Assembly (NCBI GenBank): GCA_963789495.1
Contig: CAWBLP010000033.1
Coordinates: forward strand, 62,001-126,000
DNA from: CAWBLP01 sp963789495
GTDB lineage: Bacteria > Pseudomonadota > Alphaproteobacteria > Acetobacterales > Acetobacteraceae
DNA: 64,000 nt
Reading direction: 5' to 3'
Positions 25,406-34,359 of the stretch are shown here, piece after piece; positions within the stretch are counted from its first letter, which is position 1, and each line of letters begins with the position of its first letter. The notes below the pieces were generated by a model that did no database searches, was not told where the DNA came from, and worked only from the letters and a program-made list of their open reading frames with translations. Made by a program: the position numbers and the translations under genes.

Positions 25406-26676
25406 ATGTCTTGGAACAACGGTGGCCCCGGAGGCAACCCCAACCCGTGGGGATCATCAGGCGGCAGGTGGCCATGGTGGCCAACGTCCACCCGGTCGGC
25501 GGCCCGTGGGGCAACGGCGGAGGCCCGGAGCGGCCCGGTCCCGGTCGGCCCAGGCTCCGGGGGACCGATCCCCGATCTGGACCAGCTGATCGCCCGCCTG
25601 CAGGCCGCGATCCGTCGCCTGCTGGGCGGCGGCGGTGGTCCGGGCGGCCGGTTCACCAGCGGCCGCGGCATTCTGCTGCTCGGTCTGGGCGTGTTCGCCC
25701 TGTGGCTCGCCAGCGGCCTCTACCGCGTGCAGCCGGACGAGCTGGGCGTGGTGCTGCGCTTCGGCGCCTATTCCTATCGCACCCAGCCGGGCCTGAACTG
25801 GCACCTGCCCTGGCCGATCGAGACGGTGGAACGCCCGGCCGTCACCCGCATCAATCGCACCGAGATCGGCTATCGCTCGAGCTCCAGCAGCGGGCGCGAC
25901 CAGACGCCGCGAGGTGCCGGTCGAAAGCCTGATGCTGACCGGCGACGAGAACATCATCGATATCAACGTCGCGGTGTTCTGGAAAATCAGCGACGCCGTG
26001 GCCTACCTGTTCAACATCCGCGACCCGGAACTGCTGGTGAAGGCGGTGGCGGAAAGCTCGCTGCGCGAGGTGATCGGCCGCACGCCGATCCAGCCCGCGC
26101 TGACCGAGCTGCGCGCTCAGATCGAGACCGACGTGCTGCACCAGACCCAGCAGATCATGGACCGTTACAAGGCGGGCATCGAGATCACCCAGGTGCAGTT
26201 GCAGAAAGTCGATCCGCCCGCCGCGGTGGTGGAAAGCTTCCGCGACGTGCAGCGCGCCAACACCGACGCCGAACGGATGCGCAACGAGGCCGATTCCTAC
26301 CGCAACGACATCGTGCCTCGGGCGCGTGGCGATGCGGCCCGGATCGTCGCCGAGGCGCAGGGCCAGCGGCAGGCCGCCGATCGCCCAGGCGACCGGCGAG
26401 GCGCAGCGCTTCGACAGCGTGCTGAAGGCCTACCAGGCGGCGAAGGACGTCACGCTGCGGCGCATGTATATCGACACCATGCGCGATATCCTGACGCACG
26501 CCCATACGCTGGTCGTTGACGACCGGCTGAAGGGCCTGGTGCCGTTCCTGCCACTGAATATGCCGCAGACGCCACCGCAGGTTCCGACTCCGACCCGCAA
26601 CCCGCCGCCGACCGGCTCGTCCGGCAGCCAGACCTCGCCGAGCAGCGGCACGCAGCAGACCGGGAGTTCGCGATGA
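25406..26676 (+). CDS. hflK: FtsH protease activity modulator HflK, frameshifted in this sequence
   Basis: SPFH/band-7 inner-membrane protein that with HflC encloses FtsH and limits its proteolysis. A Gly-rich N-terminus (MSWNNGGPGGNPNPWG) is followed by a membrane helix (GILLLGLGVFALWLASGLY), then SPFH parts RVQPDELGVVLRFGAY, ESLMLTGDENIIDINVAVFW and VQLQKVDPPAAVVESFRDVQ. Frame breaks at about 25907 and at 26379 are each fixed by deleting one base, giving 1269 bases (422 residues). Between about 25465 and 25550 the +1 frame (NVHPVGGPWGNGGGPERPG) looks more HflK-like, suggesting two more compensating errors. Confidence 0.9.
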
Positions 26677-26719
26677 ACCCGCGCATCGACCTAGCAGCCG
26701 GTCGGCGGAGGAACCCAGC

Positions 26720-27598
26720 ATGAGCCGCGCCCTGATTGCCGGCATTGCCGCGCTGTTCGTGTTGTTCGTGCTGGCCAATGCCAGCCTGTTCACCGTGACG
26801 CAGACCGAGCAGGTGCTGGTGACCCAGTTCGGCAAAGTGGTCAACGTGATCGAGAAGCCCGGGCTGCACACCAAGATGCCGTTCGTGCAGTCGGTGATTC
26901 CGTTCGACCGTCGCCTGCTGACGATCGAGCTGCCGGGTGAGGAGGTGATCCTGGGCGACCAGCGCCGGCTGATCGTCGACAGCTTCACCGTGTTCCGGAT
27001 CACCAATCCGCTGCGCTACTACCAGGCGGTCGGCACGGTGGCGGAAGGCATTCGCGGCCGGCTGAATCCGATCGTCACCGGCAGCCTGCGCCGCGTGCTG
27101 GGCAACAACAAGCTGCTGGACGTGCTGTCGGCCGATCGCGAGCGGATCATGGCCCGCATCCGCGACCAGGTGAACACGGAGATGCAGGGTTTCGGCGTCT
27201 CGGTGGAGGATGTGCGAATCCGCCGCGCCGACCTGCCGGAAGAGAACACGCAGGCAATCCTGTCGCGCATGCAGTCGGAGCGGCAGCGGGTTGCCGCGCA
27301 GGCTCGGGCAGAGGGCGCCGAAGCGTCGCTGAAGATCCGTGCCGACGCAGACCGGGATCGCACGGTGCTGCTGGCCGAGGCCCGCGCCAACGCCGACAAG
27401 CTGCGCGGTGAGGGCGAGGCCGAAGCGACCCAGATCTACGCCAAGGCGTTCAGTCGTGACCCGAGCTTCTTCGCCATCTGGCGCACCCTGCAGGGCTATC
27501 GGGATGCGTTCGCGAACGGCAATGCGCGCCTCGTCCTGACGCCGGACAACGACTATCTGCGCTACCTGCAGGCACCGCCGCCGCCACCTGGACAATAG
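26720..27598 (+). CDS. hflC: FtsH protease activity modulator HflC
   Basis: 292-residue SPFH partner of HflK; unlike hflK it is intact. An N-terminal membrane anchor (LIAGIAALFVLFVLANASLF) precedes TVTQTEQVLVTQFGKVVNVI and the conserved QGFGVSVEDVRIRRADLPEE. The coiled-coil C-terminal region is rich in Ala/Glu/Arg (AEGAEASLKIRADADRDR), ending in AFSRDPSFFAIWRTLQGYRD. It starts 43 bases after hflK with GGAGGAA before the ATG. Its partner protease gene ftsH lies about 9 kb away in this window. Confidence 0.95.
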   Translation: MSRALIAGIAALFVLFVLANASLFTVTQTEQVLVTQFGKVVNVIEKPGLHTKMPFVQSVIPFDRRLLTIELPGEEVILGDQRRLIVDSFTVFRITNPLRYYQAVGTVAEGIRGRLNPIVTGSLRRVLGNNKLLDVLSADRERIMARIRDQVNTEMQGFGVSVEDVRIRRADLPEENTQAILSRMQSERQRVAAQARAEGAEASLKIRADADRDRTVLLAEARANADKLRGEGEAEATQIYAKAFSRDPSFFAIWRTLQGYRDAFANGNARLVLTPDNDYLRYLQAPPPPPGQ

Positions 27599-27624
27599 GC
27601 GCGCCGGCCGGGCCAACGCATCGC

Positions 27625-27800
27625 GCTTGTGGGGGAATGCGGCAGGCTATCGGGGCGTCGCCCCGACCCCCGCCAGGAGGCGTTGCTTTTTAGACCTCCA
27701 GCAAAGGCTCAGCCTTTGCAATCGGATTCGGTTCCAACGGCCGGGCCCTTTGCGGGTGTTCCGGGGGCGTTTCCCCCAAACGCTGCTCGCATCCCACCAC
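27625..27800 (+). repeat. Dispersed intergenic repeat family 2, copy 2
   Basis: Reads CGGGGCGTCGCCCCGACCCC, CGCCAGGAGGCGTTGC, TTTTTAGACCTCCAGCAAAG and GCCTTTGCAATCGGATTCGG. Here the TAGACCTCC junction is uninterrupted, giving the likely empty site for the element found in the 50.8 kb copy. It fills the gap between hflC and the convergent reductase gene. Confidence 0.8.
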
Positions 27801-27807
27801 ATGCGTG

Positions 27808-28368
27808 CTATCGCATACGCAGGACCCACGCCTTGAAGGCGGCAAGATGGGCGGTGATGAAGTCCCGCGTCGGCTGGTCGGTCAGAGCGCCGTTGGCATC
27901 GAACTTCGCCATCGCACCAGGAATCATCACCTCCGGCCGATTCATCACCAGCCCATTGAGGAAGACAAAGCACTGCCGCAGGTGATATTGCGCGCGGCTG
28001 GTGCCCATCGCACCGGGACTTGCACCCATGATACCGATCGGCTTGCCGTCGAATGGCTGCTCCGGCGGACGTGACGCCCAGTCGATCGCATTCTTCAGCA
28101 CGCCGGGGATCGAGTAGTTGTATTCCGGTGTCACGAACAGCAGCCCGTCCGCGGCCTTGATGCGGGCGCGCAACGCTTCGACCGGCGGCGGAAAACCCTG
28201 CTGCCGGACGTCCTCGTTGTAGAGCGGAATTGGCGCGATATCGAAGGTCTCGATCTGCATGCCATCCGGCGCGAGCGCTTGGGCTGCGCGCAGCGTTGCC
28301 GCATTGAGCGACGCCTGCCGAAGGCTTCCCGCTATGCCGAGAATACGGACGTGACCAACGTCGCTCAT
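27808..28368 (-). CDS. NADPH-dependent FMN reductase-family protein
   Basis: Flavodoxin-fold reductase of 186 residues. The FMN phosphate loop is GIAGSLRQASLNAATLR, and TPEYNYSIPGVLKNAIDW is the signature of this family, which includes chromate/quinone reductases and NAD(P)H:FMN oxidoreductases. ATG 28368 has GGGAG at 8 bases. Monocistronic, facing hflC across a repeat. Specific electron acceptor unknown. Confidence 0.9.
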   Translation of the reverse strand: MSDVGHVRILGIAGSLRQASLNAATLRAAQALAPDGMQIETFDIAPIPLYNEDVRQQGFPPPVEALRARIKAADGLLFVTPEYNYSIPGVLKNAIDWASRPPEQPFDGKPIGIMGASPGAMGTSRAQYHLRQCFVFLNGLVMNRPEVMIPGAMAKFDANGALTDQPTRDFITAHLAAFKAWVLRMR

Positions 28369-28883
28369 GATTGGCTCCCATCTGGCGATTTCTGCGGCGC
28401 ATGATGCGATTGGACGGGAGACCGCGCAACGGCCGCCGCTGCCCCCGCCCCGAATTGCGGCAGACAAGGTTCGACTGACGGCCCTGGCGCGGGTTGCAGG
28501 CAATCAAAATGCCGATTGATGTTTATATGATGTCAAAATGACGACCACACGATCCCGGAATGTGTCATTTGTGTATCGGTCTGATAGGCTGCGACTGCCG
28601 GACCGCCGGCGGTCGCACGTCGCGAAGCTGAGTCATTTTTGTCGCCTCAGGACCAACGTCGCACTTCCAGCATTGATGGTCGGCAGGCACAACTTGAGGC
28701 TACCCCCCCAAATGCGCCCATTCATCTGGACAAAACACGAACTCTTAATATATTCGCCAACATGAAACTTGCGCGAAAAATGCATTGTCAGCGCCGGAAT
28801 TTTGGTTCAACTATCTATAATCGATCCTATCTTGAGGACTGGGCTGCTCGGATTATCGACTGTCCATCAAAGGTAAACGGCCC
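28369..28883. other. AT-richer intergenic region upstream of the response regulator
   Basis: 515 bases without a convincing gene. GTCATTT-type motifs recur at about 28533 (GTCAAAATGAC, inverted), 28564 (GTCATTTGTGT) and 28633 (GTCATTTTTGT), resembling ends of a decayed insertion element, though no transposase remains. About 28730-28860 is AT-rich; a TATAAT at 28816-28821 may be a -10 element for the response regulator gene, with no matching -35 at standard spacing. Confidence 0.45.
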
Positions 28884-29267
28884 ATGGCAAAGCGACTTCT
28901 CATTGTCGACGACCAAACCGGCATCACCAAAGTTGTAGGCCTGATCGCAGGTCAGCTCGGCATGGAATTTAAAGCGCTGAACAGCTCCATGGATGCCACC
29001 GAAACATTCATCGATTTTCGGCCGGATGTGCTCATCCTCGACATGATCATGCCGGAGAAGGATGGCATCGACGTCCTGAACGAAGTGCTGCTGACCGGAA
29101 TCCCCTCCAAGATCATTCTCACCTCAGGCTACAGCGACGCCTATCTACGCCTCGCCGAGGGCGTGGCCAAATTCCATGAGAGCGGCCACATATCGATCCT
29201 GAAGAAGCCGTTCCGCCGCGACGAGTTGATCGGCCTACTCACCCATTTGACCGAAGCGGTCTGCTGA
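28884..29267 (+). CDS. Single-domain response regulator (CheY-like receiver)
   Basis: 127 residues forming only a receiver domain. Acidic pair D9-D10 (LLIVDDQTG), phosphoacceptor D53 (LILDMIMPEKDG), switch T80 (IILTSGYSD) and K108 (ILKKPF) are all present, so it should be phosphorylated. It lacks any output domain. No histidine kinase lies nearby, so its partner is encoded elsewhere. The preceding 150 bases are AT-rich compared with neighbouring DNA, consistent with its own promoter. Confidence 0.92.
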   Translation: MAKRLLIVDDQTGITKVVGLIAGQLGMEFKALNSSMDATETFIDFRPDVLILDMIMPEKDGIDVLNEVLLTGIPSKIILTSGYSDAYLRLAEGVAKFHESGHISILKKPFRRDELIGLLTHLTEAVC

Positions 29268-29343
29268 CTACCAGGCAACGTCCAGCAACCTCCGCACCGA
29301 CGGTGGTCCCTAAATCGGCCGTGGATTGGTATGCACCCAGCGA

Positions 29344-30438
29344 TCATGCATCGAATTCCACGGCAATCTGATCCAGCTGATCCGGCTTCACTCCGACATC
29401 GCGCAATCGTCCCGGCAGTCCCAATCCCGCAATCAGCGCGGCAACGACATCCGCGGCCTGTTCGCCCGGGTGACCCAAGGCCTCGCTGACCCAGGCCTGC
29501 CGATCGCTGTTCACCGGCTCGTTGAAGCGCAAAACATGCGGCAGCATGATGCAGGAGGTATAGCCGTGCGGCACCCCGGCCGTGCCGCCCAGCACATGGC
29601 CGATGCCGTGGCTCGCCCCCATGCTGACACCGGCCTGGCTGCCGAAGGTGGACATCCAGGCACCAAGCTGACAGTCCAGCCGCGCCTTCAGATTCTCGGG
29701 ATTGGCCTTCACCGCCGTCAGGCCGGGGCCAAGCAGTCGCAGGGCGTGAAGGCTGGTACCGTCGGACAAAGGCTGGGCGTGCAGCGAGCAAATCCCCTCC
29801 ACCGCATGATCCAACGCGCGAATCCCGGTCGACAGGAACAGCCATTCCGGCGTGTGCAGGGTGATCGCCGCGTCGAGGATCACCGTTTGCGGGATCATCA
29901 GCGGATGCGCGTAGCTCTGCTTCACCTGTCGGATCGTGTCGGTGCAACCGGCAAACGGATTGAACTCCCCCGCCGACAACGTGGTGGGAATGTCGATCGA
30001 CCGCAGCGCCGGCGGTTTGGTATCCGGCCGTTCGGTCCGTCCGTCCGGCGTGACGCGGGCGGCGAACGCGTCGAGCTGCTGCGGATCGGTGACATCGTTA
30101 CCCAGGCACAGCGCCACCATTTTGGCCGCATCGGTGACCGAGCCGCCGCCCACCGTCACCAGTAGGTCGGCGTTCAGCGCCCGCGCAGCATTGGTGGCGG
30201 CCACCACGTCGGTGCGCGGCGTATGGGCGCCGATCTTGGCACAGACACCCGCCAGCCGGTTGCCAAGCGCCACCCGTACCTGGTCCACCGCGTCGGTCTG
30301 CCGGTTCAGCGTGCCGCTGGCCAGGACATAGACCGCCTGTGCGCCAAGCCGCTGGACCTGTTTCGCGAGCGCGGCAGCGAACGGCTCGCCATAGATGACG
30401 CGGTCCATCTGCGTGAAGCGCCAGGTGCCATGGGGCAT
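29344..30438 (-). CDS. Iron-containing alcohol dehydrogenase, maleylacetate reductase-like
   Basis: 364-residue member of the iron-dependent alcohol dehydrogenase superfamily. NAD(P) binding is indicated by VTVGGGSVTDAAKMVAL. The segment IPTTLSAGEFNPFAGCTD resembles the maleylacetate reductase group, and metal ligands are expected in GIRALDHAVEG, GASHGIGHVLGG and VPHGYTSCIMLPH. It may reduce an intermediate of aromatic or C4 catabolism, but no ring-cleavage genes are adjacent. It is followed by a DUF1932 dehydrogenase and a transporter upstream on the same strand, suggesting a catabolic unit. Confidence 0.86.
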   Translation of the reverse strand: MPHGTWRFTQMDRVIYGEPFAAALAKQVQRLGAQAVYVLASGTLNRQTDAVDQVRVALGNRLAGVCAKIGAHTPRTDVVAATNAARALNADLLVTVGGGSVTDAAKMVALCLGNDVTDPQQLDAFAARVTPDGRTERPDTKPPALRSIDIPTTLSAGEFNPFAGCTDTIRQVKQSYAHPLMIPQTVILDAAITLHTPEWLFLSTGIRALDHAVEGICSLHAQPLSDGTSLHALRLLGPGLTAVKANPENLKARLDCQLGAWMSTFGSQAGVSMGASHGIGHVLGGTAGVPHGYTSCIMLPHVLRFNEPVNSDRQAWVSEALGHPGEQAADVVAALIAGLGLPGRLRDVGVKPDQLDQIAVEFDA

Positions 30439-30497
30439 GTCGAACTCCTTCCGCGCCAGTCAGGCGTCAGACTGCCGGCGATGCTGCACCGTTGCGA

Positions 30498-31343
30498 TCA
30501 GGCCTGCGGCTTGCAGAACGCATCCAGCGCCGCGGTCTCCTTGCGGTCGCCATCGAAGTCGTCGGCGATGCGCTGGTAGAGCTGTGCCGCGGCCAGATAG
30601 AATTGCCGCGCCGCCGGATCTTCCCCGACGAATTCAGCGATCTCCTCCATCTCCGCGACCCAGCGATACGCCTTGGAATACATGCGCGGCATCTGGCGGG
30701 TGAGCCAACCGACCAGCGCCGGCTGGCTGGCCAGCAGCTCCTGCTTCAGATCATCGGCGGTACCGGCGCGGCTTGCCGCCAGCATCATCGCCGCACCAAG
30801 CGCGGTGAACCCCTTGGTGATGCCGGCGTAGGACATCTTCATCGCGGAAGCGGCGCCGATCGGGCCGGGCTGCACCGGCATTTCGAGCCCGTACTGTTCC
30901 AGCGACGCCACGCGCGCTGCAGCCTCGCCCGACAGATAGATGCGTGTGCCCTTGCTGCCTGGGGCAGGCGGGCCGCCGATAATGCCGCCATCGACGAAAG
31001 TCGCACCGGCTTCCTCGATCACCCGCGCGATGCGCACCACCGTGCCGGGATGCACCGCGTTGCAATCGATGTAGATCGGCTTCTTTGCCGCGGCACGCAG
31101 TGCTGGCGCCAGCCGTTCGGCCAGGCTTAGCGCCTCCCCTGGCGGCACGATAGAAAGGATAAAGTCGCAGGCCGCAATCTGGGTTTCGTCTGCGCCCGTC
31201 ATTCCGGCTGCCTTGGCGCGCTCGACACTGGCCTGGCTGCGACCGGCCAGCAGGGTGCGGACCTCCACCCCGTTCTCGGCCAGACGCTGGCCCACGCCGC
31301 TGCCCATCATGCCTGGCGCGATCACTGCAACGATCGGTGTCAT
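30498..31343 (-). CDS. NAD(P)-dependent beta-hydroxyacid dehydrogenase-like protein (DUF1932)
   Basis: 281 residues. The N-terminal Rossmann fold starts VAVIAPGMMGSGVGQRLAEN. The middle shows DCNAVHPGTVVRIA and VDGGIIGGPPAPGSKGTRIY, and a lysine in AMKMSYAGITKGF lies where the 6-phosphogluconate/3-hydroxyisobutyrate dehydrogenase family keeps its catalytic Lys. The C-terminal half matches the all-helical DUF1932 type. Substrate unknown. Same strand as, and 59 bases upstream of, the iron alcohol dehydrogenase gene. Confidence 0.88.
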   Translation of the reverse strand: MTPIVAVIAPGMMGSGVGQRLAENGVEVRTLLAGRSQASVERAKAAGMTGADETQIAACDFILSIVPPGEALSLAERLAPALRAAAKKPIYIDCNAVHPGTVVRIARVIEEAGATFVDGGIIGGPPAPGSKGTRIYLSGEAAARVASLEQYGLEMPVQPGPIGAASAMKMSYAGITKGFTALGAAMMLAASRAGTADDLKQELLASQPALVGWLTRQMPRMYSKAYRWVAEMEEIAEFVGEDPAARQFYLAAAQLYQRIADDFDGDRKETAALDAFCKPQA

Positions 31344-31424
31344 GCTGCCCTCCCGGTGTGGATTGGGCTCAGCATGTCATGCCGATCCGGCATGCGCCAA
31401 TCCTGGGCGTGACCCGGACGCCGA

Positions 31425-32312
31425 TCAGCGCCTGGCTACGGCGATGCGTGGCCGCGCGGCGCGACGCTCCGCCGTCACCAGCAGCATGCCGGCCAGCAGG
31501 ATCAGGCCGGCGCCAGCGAACACCGGGACGGCCGGAATATCGCCCCAGATTGCGTAGCCCAGCAGGAACGCCCAGAGCAGTGCCGTGTATTCCACAGTCG
31601 CCATCACCGAGGCCGGCGTCACGCGGGCTGCCTCGAAGATGCAAAACTGCGCCAGGCCGCCGAACACGCCGACCGACAGCAGCAGCAGAAACTGCCATCC
31701 ATCCGGTCGTTCCGCGCTGAACAGGCAGGCGATACCGCTCACCACCAGGAACACGGCGTTGCTCGACAGCATCTGCAGCAGCGAGCTTTCCCTTCGTGCG
31801 ATCTGCCGCATCAGGATGACGCCGTAGCCCCACAGGGCCGCGGCAATCAGGACCAGCAGAGCGGGCAGGCCGGGCCGGACGCCAAGCGGGTCGCTGGCGA
31901 GCAGCACGCCGACGAAGCCTACACTGACGGCGATCCACCGGGCCGGGGTCACGACCTCGCCCAGCAGTGGCACGGCCAGCATGGTGATGATCAAGGGTGC
32001 CGCGAAATACAGGGTCAGCAACTGCGCCAACGGCAGGCTGCGGGACGCCGTATAATAGCAGAGCCAGGCGGCCATGGTGATCAGGCCACGAAAGATCAGC
32101 GGCCATTTCATAGGCGTCTCGATCGCCCGTTCCAGCAGATGCCGCCGACCTATCAGGAGCGACGCAACAAGAATGGTGAGGCTGCGAAAGAACAGCACCT
32201 GCCAGACTGGCAAATGCTCGACCAAGAGCTTGATTGTGGCGTCGTGCACCGAGAACAGCCCGTACGCCAGAATGCCGAGCAGGATGCCGATCGTCGTTGC
32301 GTCGTGAGACAT
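31425..32312 (-). CDS. DMT-superfamily (EamA) transporter
   Basis: 295 residues, ten predicted membrane helices in two EamA repeats. Typical pieces: ILAYGLFSVHDATIKLLVEH at the start, FFRSLTILVASLLIGRR, LTLYFAAPLIITMLAVPLLG and YTALLWAFLLGYAIWGDIP near the end. Members export amino acids, nucleotides or other small metabolites. Adjacent to the two dehydrogenase genes on the same strand; the substrate cannot be inferred. Confidence 0.9.
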   Translation of the reverse strand: MSHDATTIGILLGILAYGLFSVHDATIKLLVEHLPVWQVLFFRSLTILVASLLIGRRHLLERAIETPMKWPLIFRGLITMAAWLCYYTASRSLPLAQLLTLYFAAPLIITMLAVPLLGEVVTPARWIAVSVGFVGVLLASDPLGVRPGLPALLVLIAAALWGYGVILMRQIARRESSLLQMLSSNAVFLVVSGIACLFSAERPDGWQFLLLLSVGVFGGLAQFCIFEAARVTPASVMATVEYTALLWAFLLGYAIWGDIPAVPVFAGAGLILLAGMLLVTAERRAARPRIAVARR

Positions 32313-32412
32313 TGCCGCAATCTAGCATGGATGCGGCAGGCGGCAGGCGGCATGATGGCGGCAGCGCGAACATCTGCGGACGATGTCCCGCACTGCCGCC
32401 GTGGCGCGGTGT

Positions 32413-32985
32413 TCAGCGCTCCCCCGGTTCCGCCAGGCGCAACTTGATTGCCCTTGGGCCGGCGTCACCCTCGTCTTCGACATAGTGCACCACGTCGCCT
32501 TCCTTCACCGCGTCGAACGAGGCGTTGGTGATGCTGTCGCGGTGGAAGTAGAGTTGCGTCCCGCCAATAGTCTCCAGGAAGCCATGATCGGCGCCCGGTT
32601 CGATCATCAGCACCTTGCCGGTCAGTGCCGACGCAGTGGGAGCACTGGTGTCCTCGCGGAGATGTCCCTTGAAGGATTCGAGCTGCCGTTCCGCGGCATC
32701 GAAGACATCGCGGATCGATGTGCGCAGGTCCGGATTGGCATAGCGTTGCTTGGCCTTCTGCGGCTGGCGAGAGACCGCCAGGTCGCGACCAGGAACCGAC
32801 AGGGTAATATGGACTTCGAACACATTGCCGGTGCGGTGCTGGTTGTGCAGCCTCTCCACCGAAACACGGCACCCCGTGAGATGGCGGTAACGGCCTGCCA
32901 GCTTGTTCACGCGCTGCCTGATCTCGGCTTCCGCGGAGGGCGAGGTGTCCAGGTTGTGGAACGCGATTTCCAGCGGTCGGTCCAT
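32413..32985 (-). CDS. HPF/RaiA-type ribosome-associated protein fused to a cold-shock domain
   Basis: 190 residues in two parts. Residues about 1-110 match the sigma-54 modulation/HPF/RaiA fold (IAFHNLDTSPSAEAEIRQRV, CRVSVERLHNQHRTGNVFEV). Residues about 120-186 form a cold-shock-like OB fold (TGKVLMIEPGADHGFLET, QLYFHRDSITNASFDAVKEG, ending DAGPRAIKLRLAE). RaiA/HPF proteins sit in the decoding region of idle ribosomes, and cold-shock domains bind single-stranded RNA, so a role in ribosome protection or stress translation is inferred. GAGGGAGC lies about 11 bases before ATG 32985. Confidence 0.88.
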   Translation of the reverse strand: MDRPLEIAFHNLDTSPSAEAEIRQRVNKLAGRYRHLTGCRVSVERLHNQHRTGNVFEVHITLSVPGRDLAVSRQPQKAKQRYANPDLRTSIRDVFDAAERQLESFKGHLREDTSAPTASALTGKVLMIEPGADHGFLETIGGTQLYFHRDSITNASFDAVKEGDVVHYVEDEGDAGPRAIKLRLAEPGER

Positions 32986-33179
32986 ACTGTCTGCTCCCTC
33001 GTCTCGATCATCTGTAACAACAGATGATCCGCACTCCAGGTTGCGCTTCGCTGCCGGTTCGGCCACGCGCCGTCCGCATCGCCCGGCGCCTGATGGCCGA
33101 GAGCCGAGAGCCGACCCAGATGCGGCGCACGCAAATCCCGCGTAGGCTCGCGGCAATACAACCAGGGAGGGGGCGGACC

Positions 33180-34034
33180 ATGGATTTCGGTGCGGCGATG
33201 TTCTTCACCGAGTATGCGATGACCGCCCCTGATTTCGCGGTTGCTCTGGAGCAGCGCGGCTTCGAGTCCGTCTGGGCACCCGAGCACTCGCACATTCCGC
33301 TGTCCCGCCGCTCACCGTTTCCGCCTGGTGGCGACCTGCCGAAGAAATATTACGACGCGATGGATCCGTTCGTGTCGCTCACCGCCGCGGCGGTGGCGAC
33401 GCAACGGCTGAAACTGGGGACCGGTGTCGCCCTGGTGGTGCAGCGCGACCCGATCCAGACCGCGAAGCTGGTGGCGTCGATTGACCAGGTGTCAGGCGGC
33501 CGGTTCTTGTTCGGCATCGGCGGCGGCTGGAACGCCGAGGAAATGGCCGATCACGGAACCATCGACTTCAAGGGCCGGTTCAAGTTGATGCGTGAGCGGA
33601 TCGAAGCCATGAAGGCGATCTGGACGCAGGACCGGGCCGCGTATCACGGGGAGCTGGTCGGCTTCGATCCGCTGGCGGCCTGGCCAAAGCCGGTGCAGCA
33701 ACCGCATCCGCCGGTGATCATCGGCGGTGCCTTCCCGTACGGCGCGCGACGGGCGATCGCCTATGGCGACGGCTGGGTGCCTCACCGCTCACGCCCGCAA
33801 TATGGCGATGTCAGTGAATTCCTGCCGCAATTTCAGCAGATGGCGCGTGACGCGGGGCGTGATCCAGCTGGTATTCCGGTGACGCTGTTCGACGTGAAGC
33901 CGGATCTGGACCTGCTATGCCGGTACCGTGACCTCGGAATCGCACGGGTCGTGGTGAGCCTGGATTCGGCCGGACCGGAGAAGATCCTGCCCGTGCTGGA
34001 CCAGTGGTCGGCGCTGGCCGAACGGATTCGCTGA
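33180..34034 (+). CDS. LLM-class (luciferase-like) flavin-dependent oxidoreductase
   Basis: 284-residue bacterial luciferase-fold protein, probably using reduced F420 or FMN. Typical features: GFESVWAPEHSHIP near residue 30, RLKLGTGVALVVQRDPIQTA, LDQ-equivalent ASIDQVSGGRFLFGIGGGWN and PPVIIGGAFPYGARRAIAYG. ATG 33180 follows an AGGGAGGGGGCGG ribosome-binding tract; the longer upstream frame is not needed. It diverges from the RaiA-like gene. Substrate unknown. Confidence 0.9.
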   Translation: MDFGAAMFFTEYAMTAPDFAVALEQRGFESVWAPEHSHIPLSRRSPFPPGGDLPKKYYDAMDPFVSLTAAAVATQRLKLGTGVALVVQRDPIQTAKLVASIDQVSGGRFLFGIGGGWNAEEMADHGTIDFKGRFKLMRERIEAMKAIWTQDRAAYHGELVGFDPLAAWPKPVQQPHPPVIIGGAFPYGARRAIAYGDGWVPHRSRPQYGDVSEFLPQFQQMARDAGRDPAGIPVTLFDVKPDLDLLCRYRDLGIARVVVSLDSAGPEKILPVLDQWSALAERIR

Positions 34035-34359
34035 CGACCGGTGGCTGCAGGCGTCGCGGCAGGCGCCCGATACGCATGAGCGTAGCCGGCGACGGCGCCA
34101 ACGACGTCGTGGCGGGCGAAATCCCGCAACCCACGATTGGCTTGGGACAGACCGGCCTCTCGCGCGCCCTGATATCAGAAGGCCGCGTAGCATCGGCATT
34201 CCTTTCATGCCGGGTCGCGATGCCCATAGTCGACCGCTACCGGTTCCGGGGAACTCTGGCCTGCGCCCGGCACGACGCTGGATCGTCGGTCAGCTTCTAT
34301 CCCGACCCGCACCGAGGCGGCGCCCCCGAAACCTGCTGCTGGCGAGCCTTGTTGCCGGA
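34035..34359. other. Intergenic region between convergent LLM and glmM genes
   Basis: 325 bases in which I see no credible gene, no copy of the repeat families and no T-tract terminator on either strand. Confidence 0.5.

Noticed and set aside
25406..26676. Programmed frameshifting in hflK
   Set aside because: No slippery heptamer at either break, the shifts are insertions at non-repetitive sites, and HflK is not known to be frameshifted.
28538..28765. 75-residue open frame upstream of the response regulator
   Set aside because: Arg/Leu-rich, no ribosome-binding site, spans the GTCATTT motif region; not protein-like.
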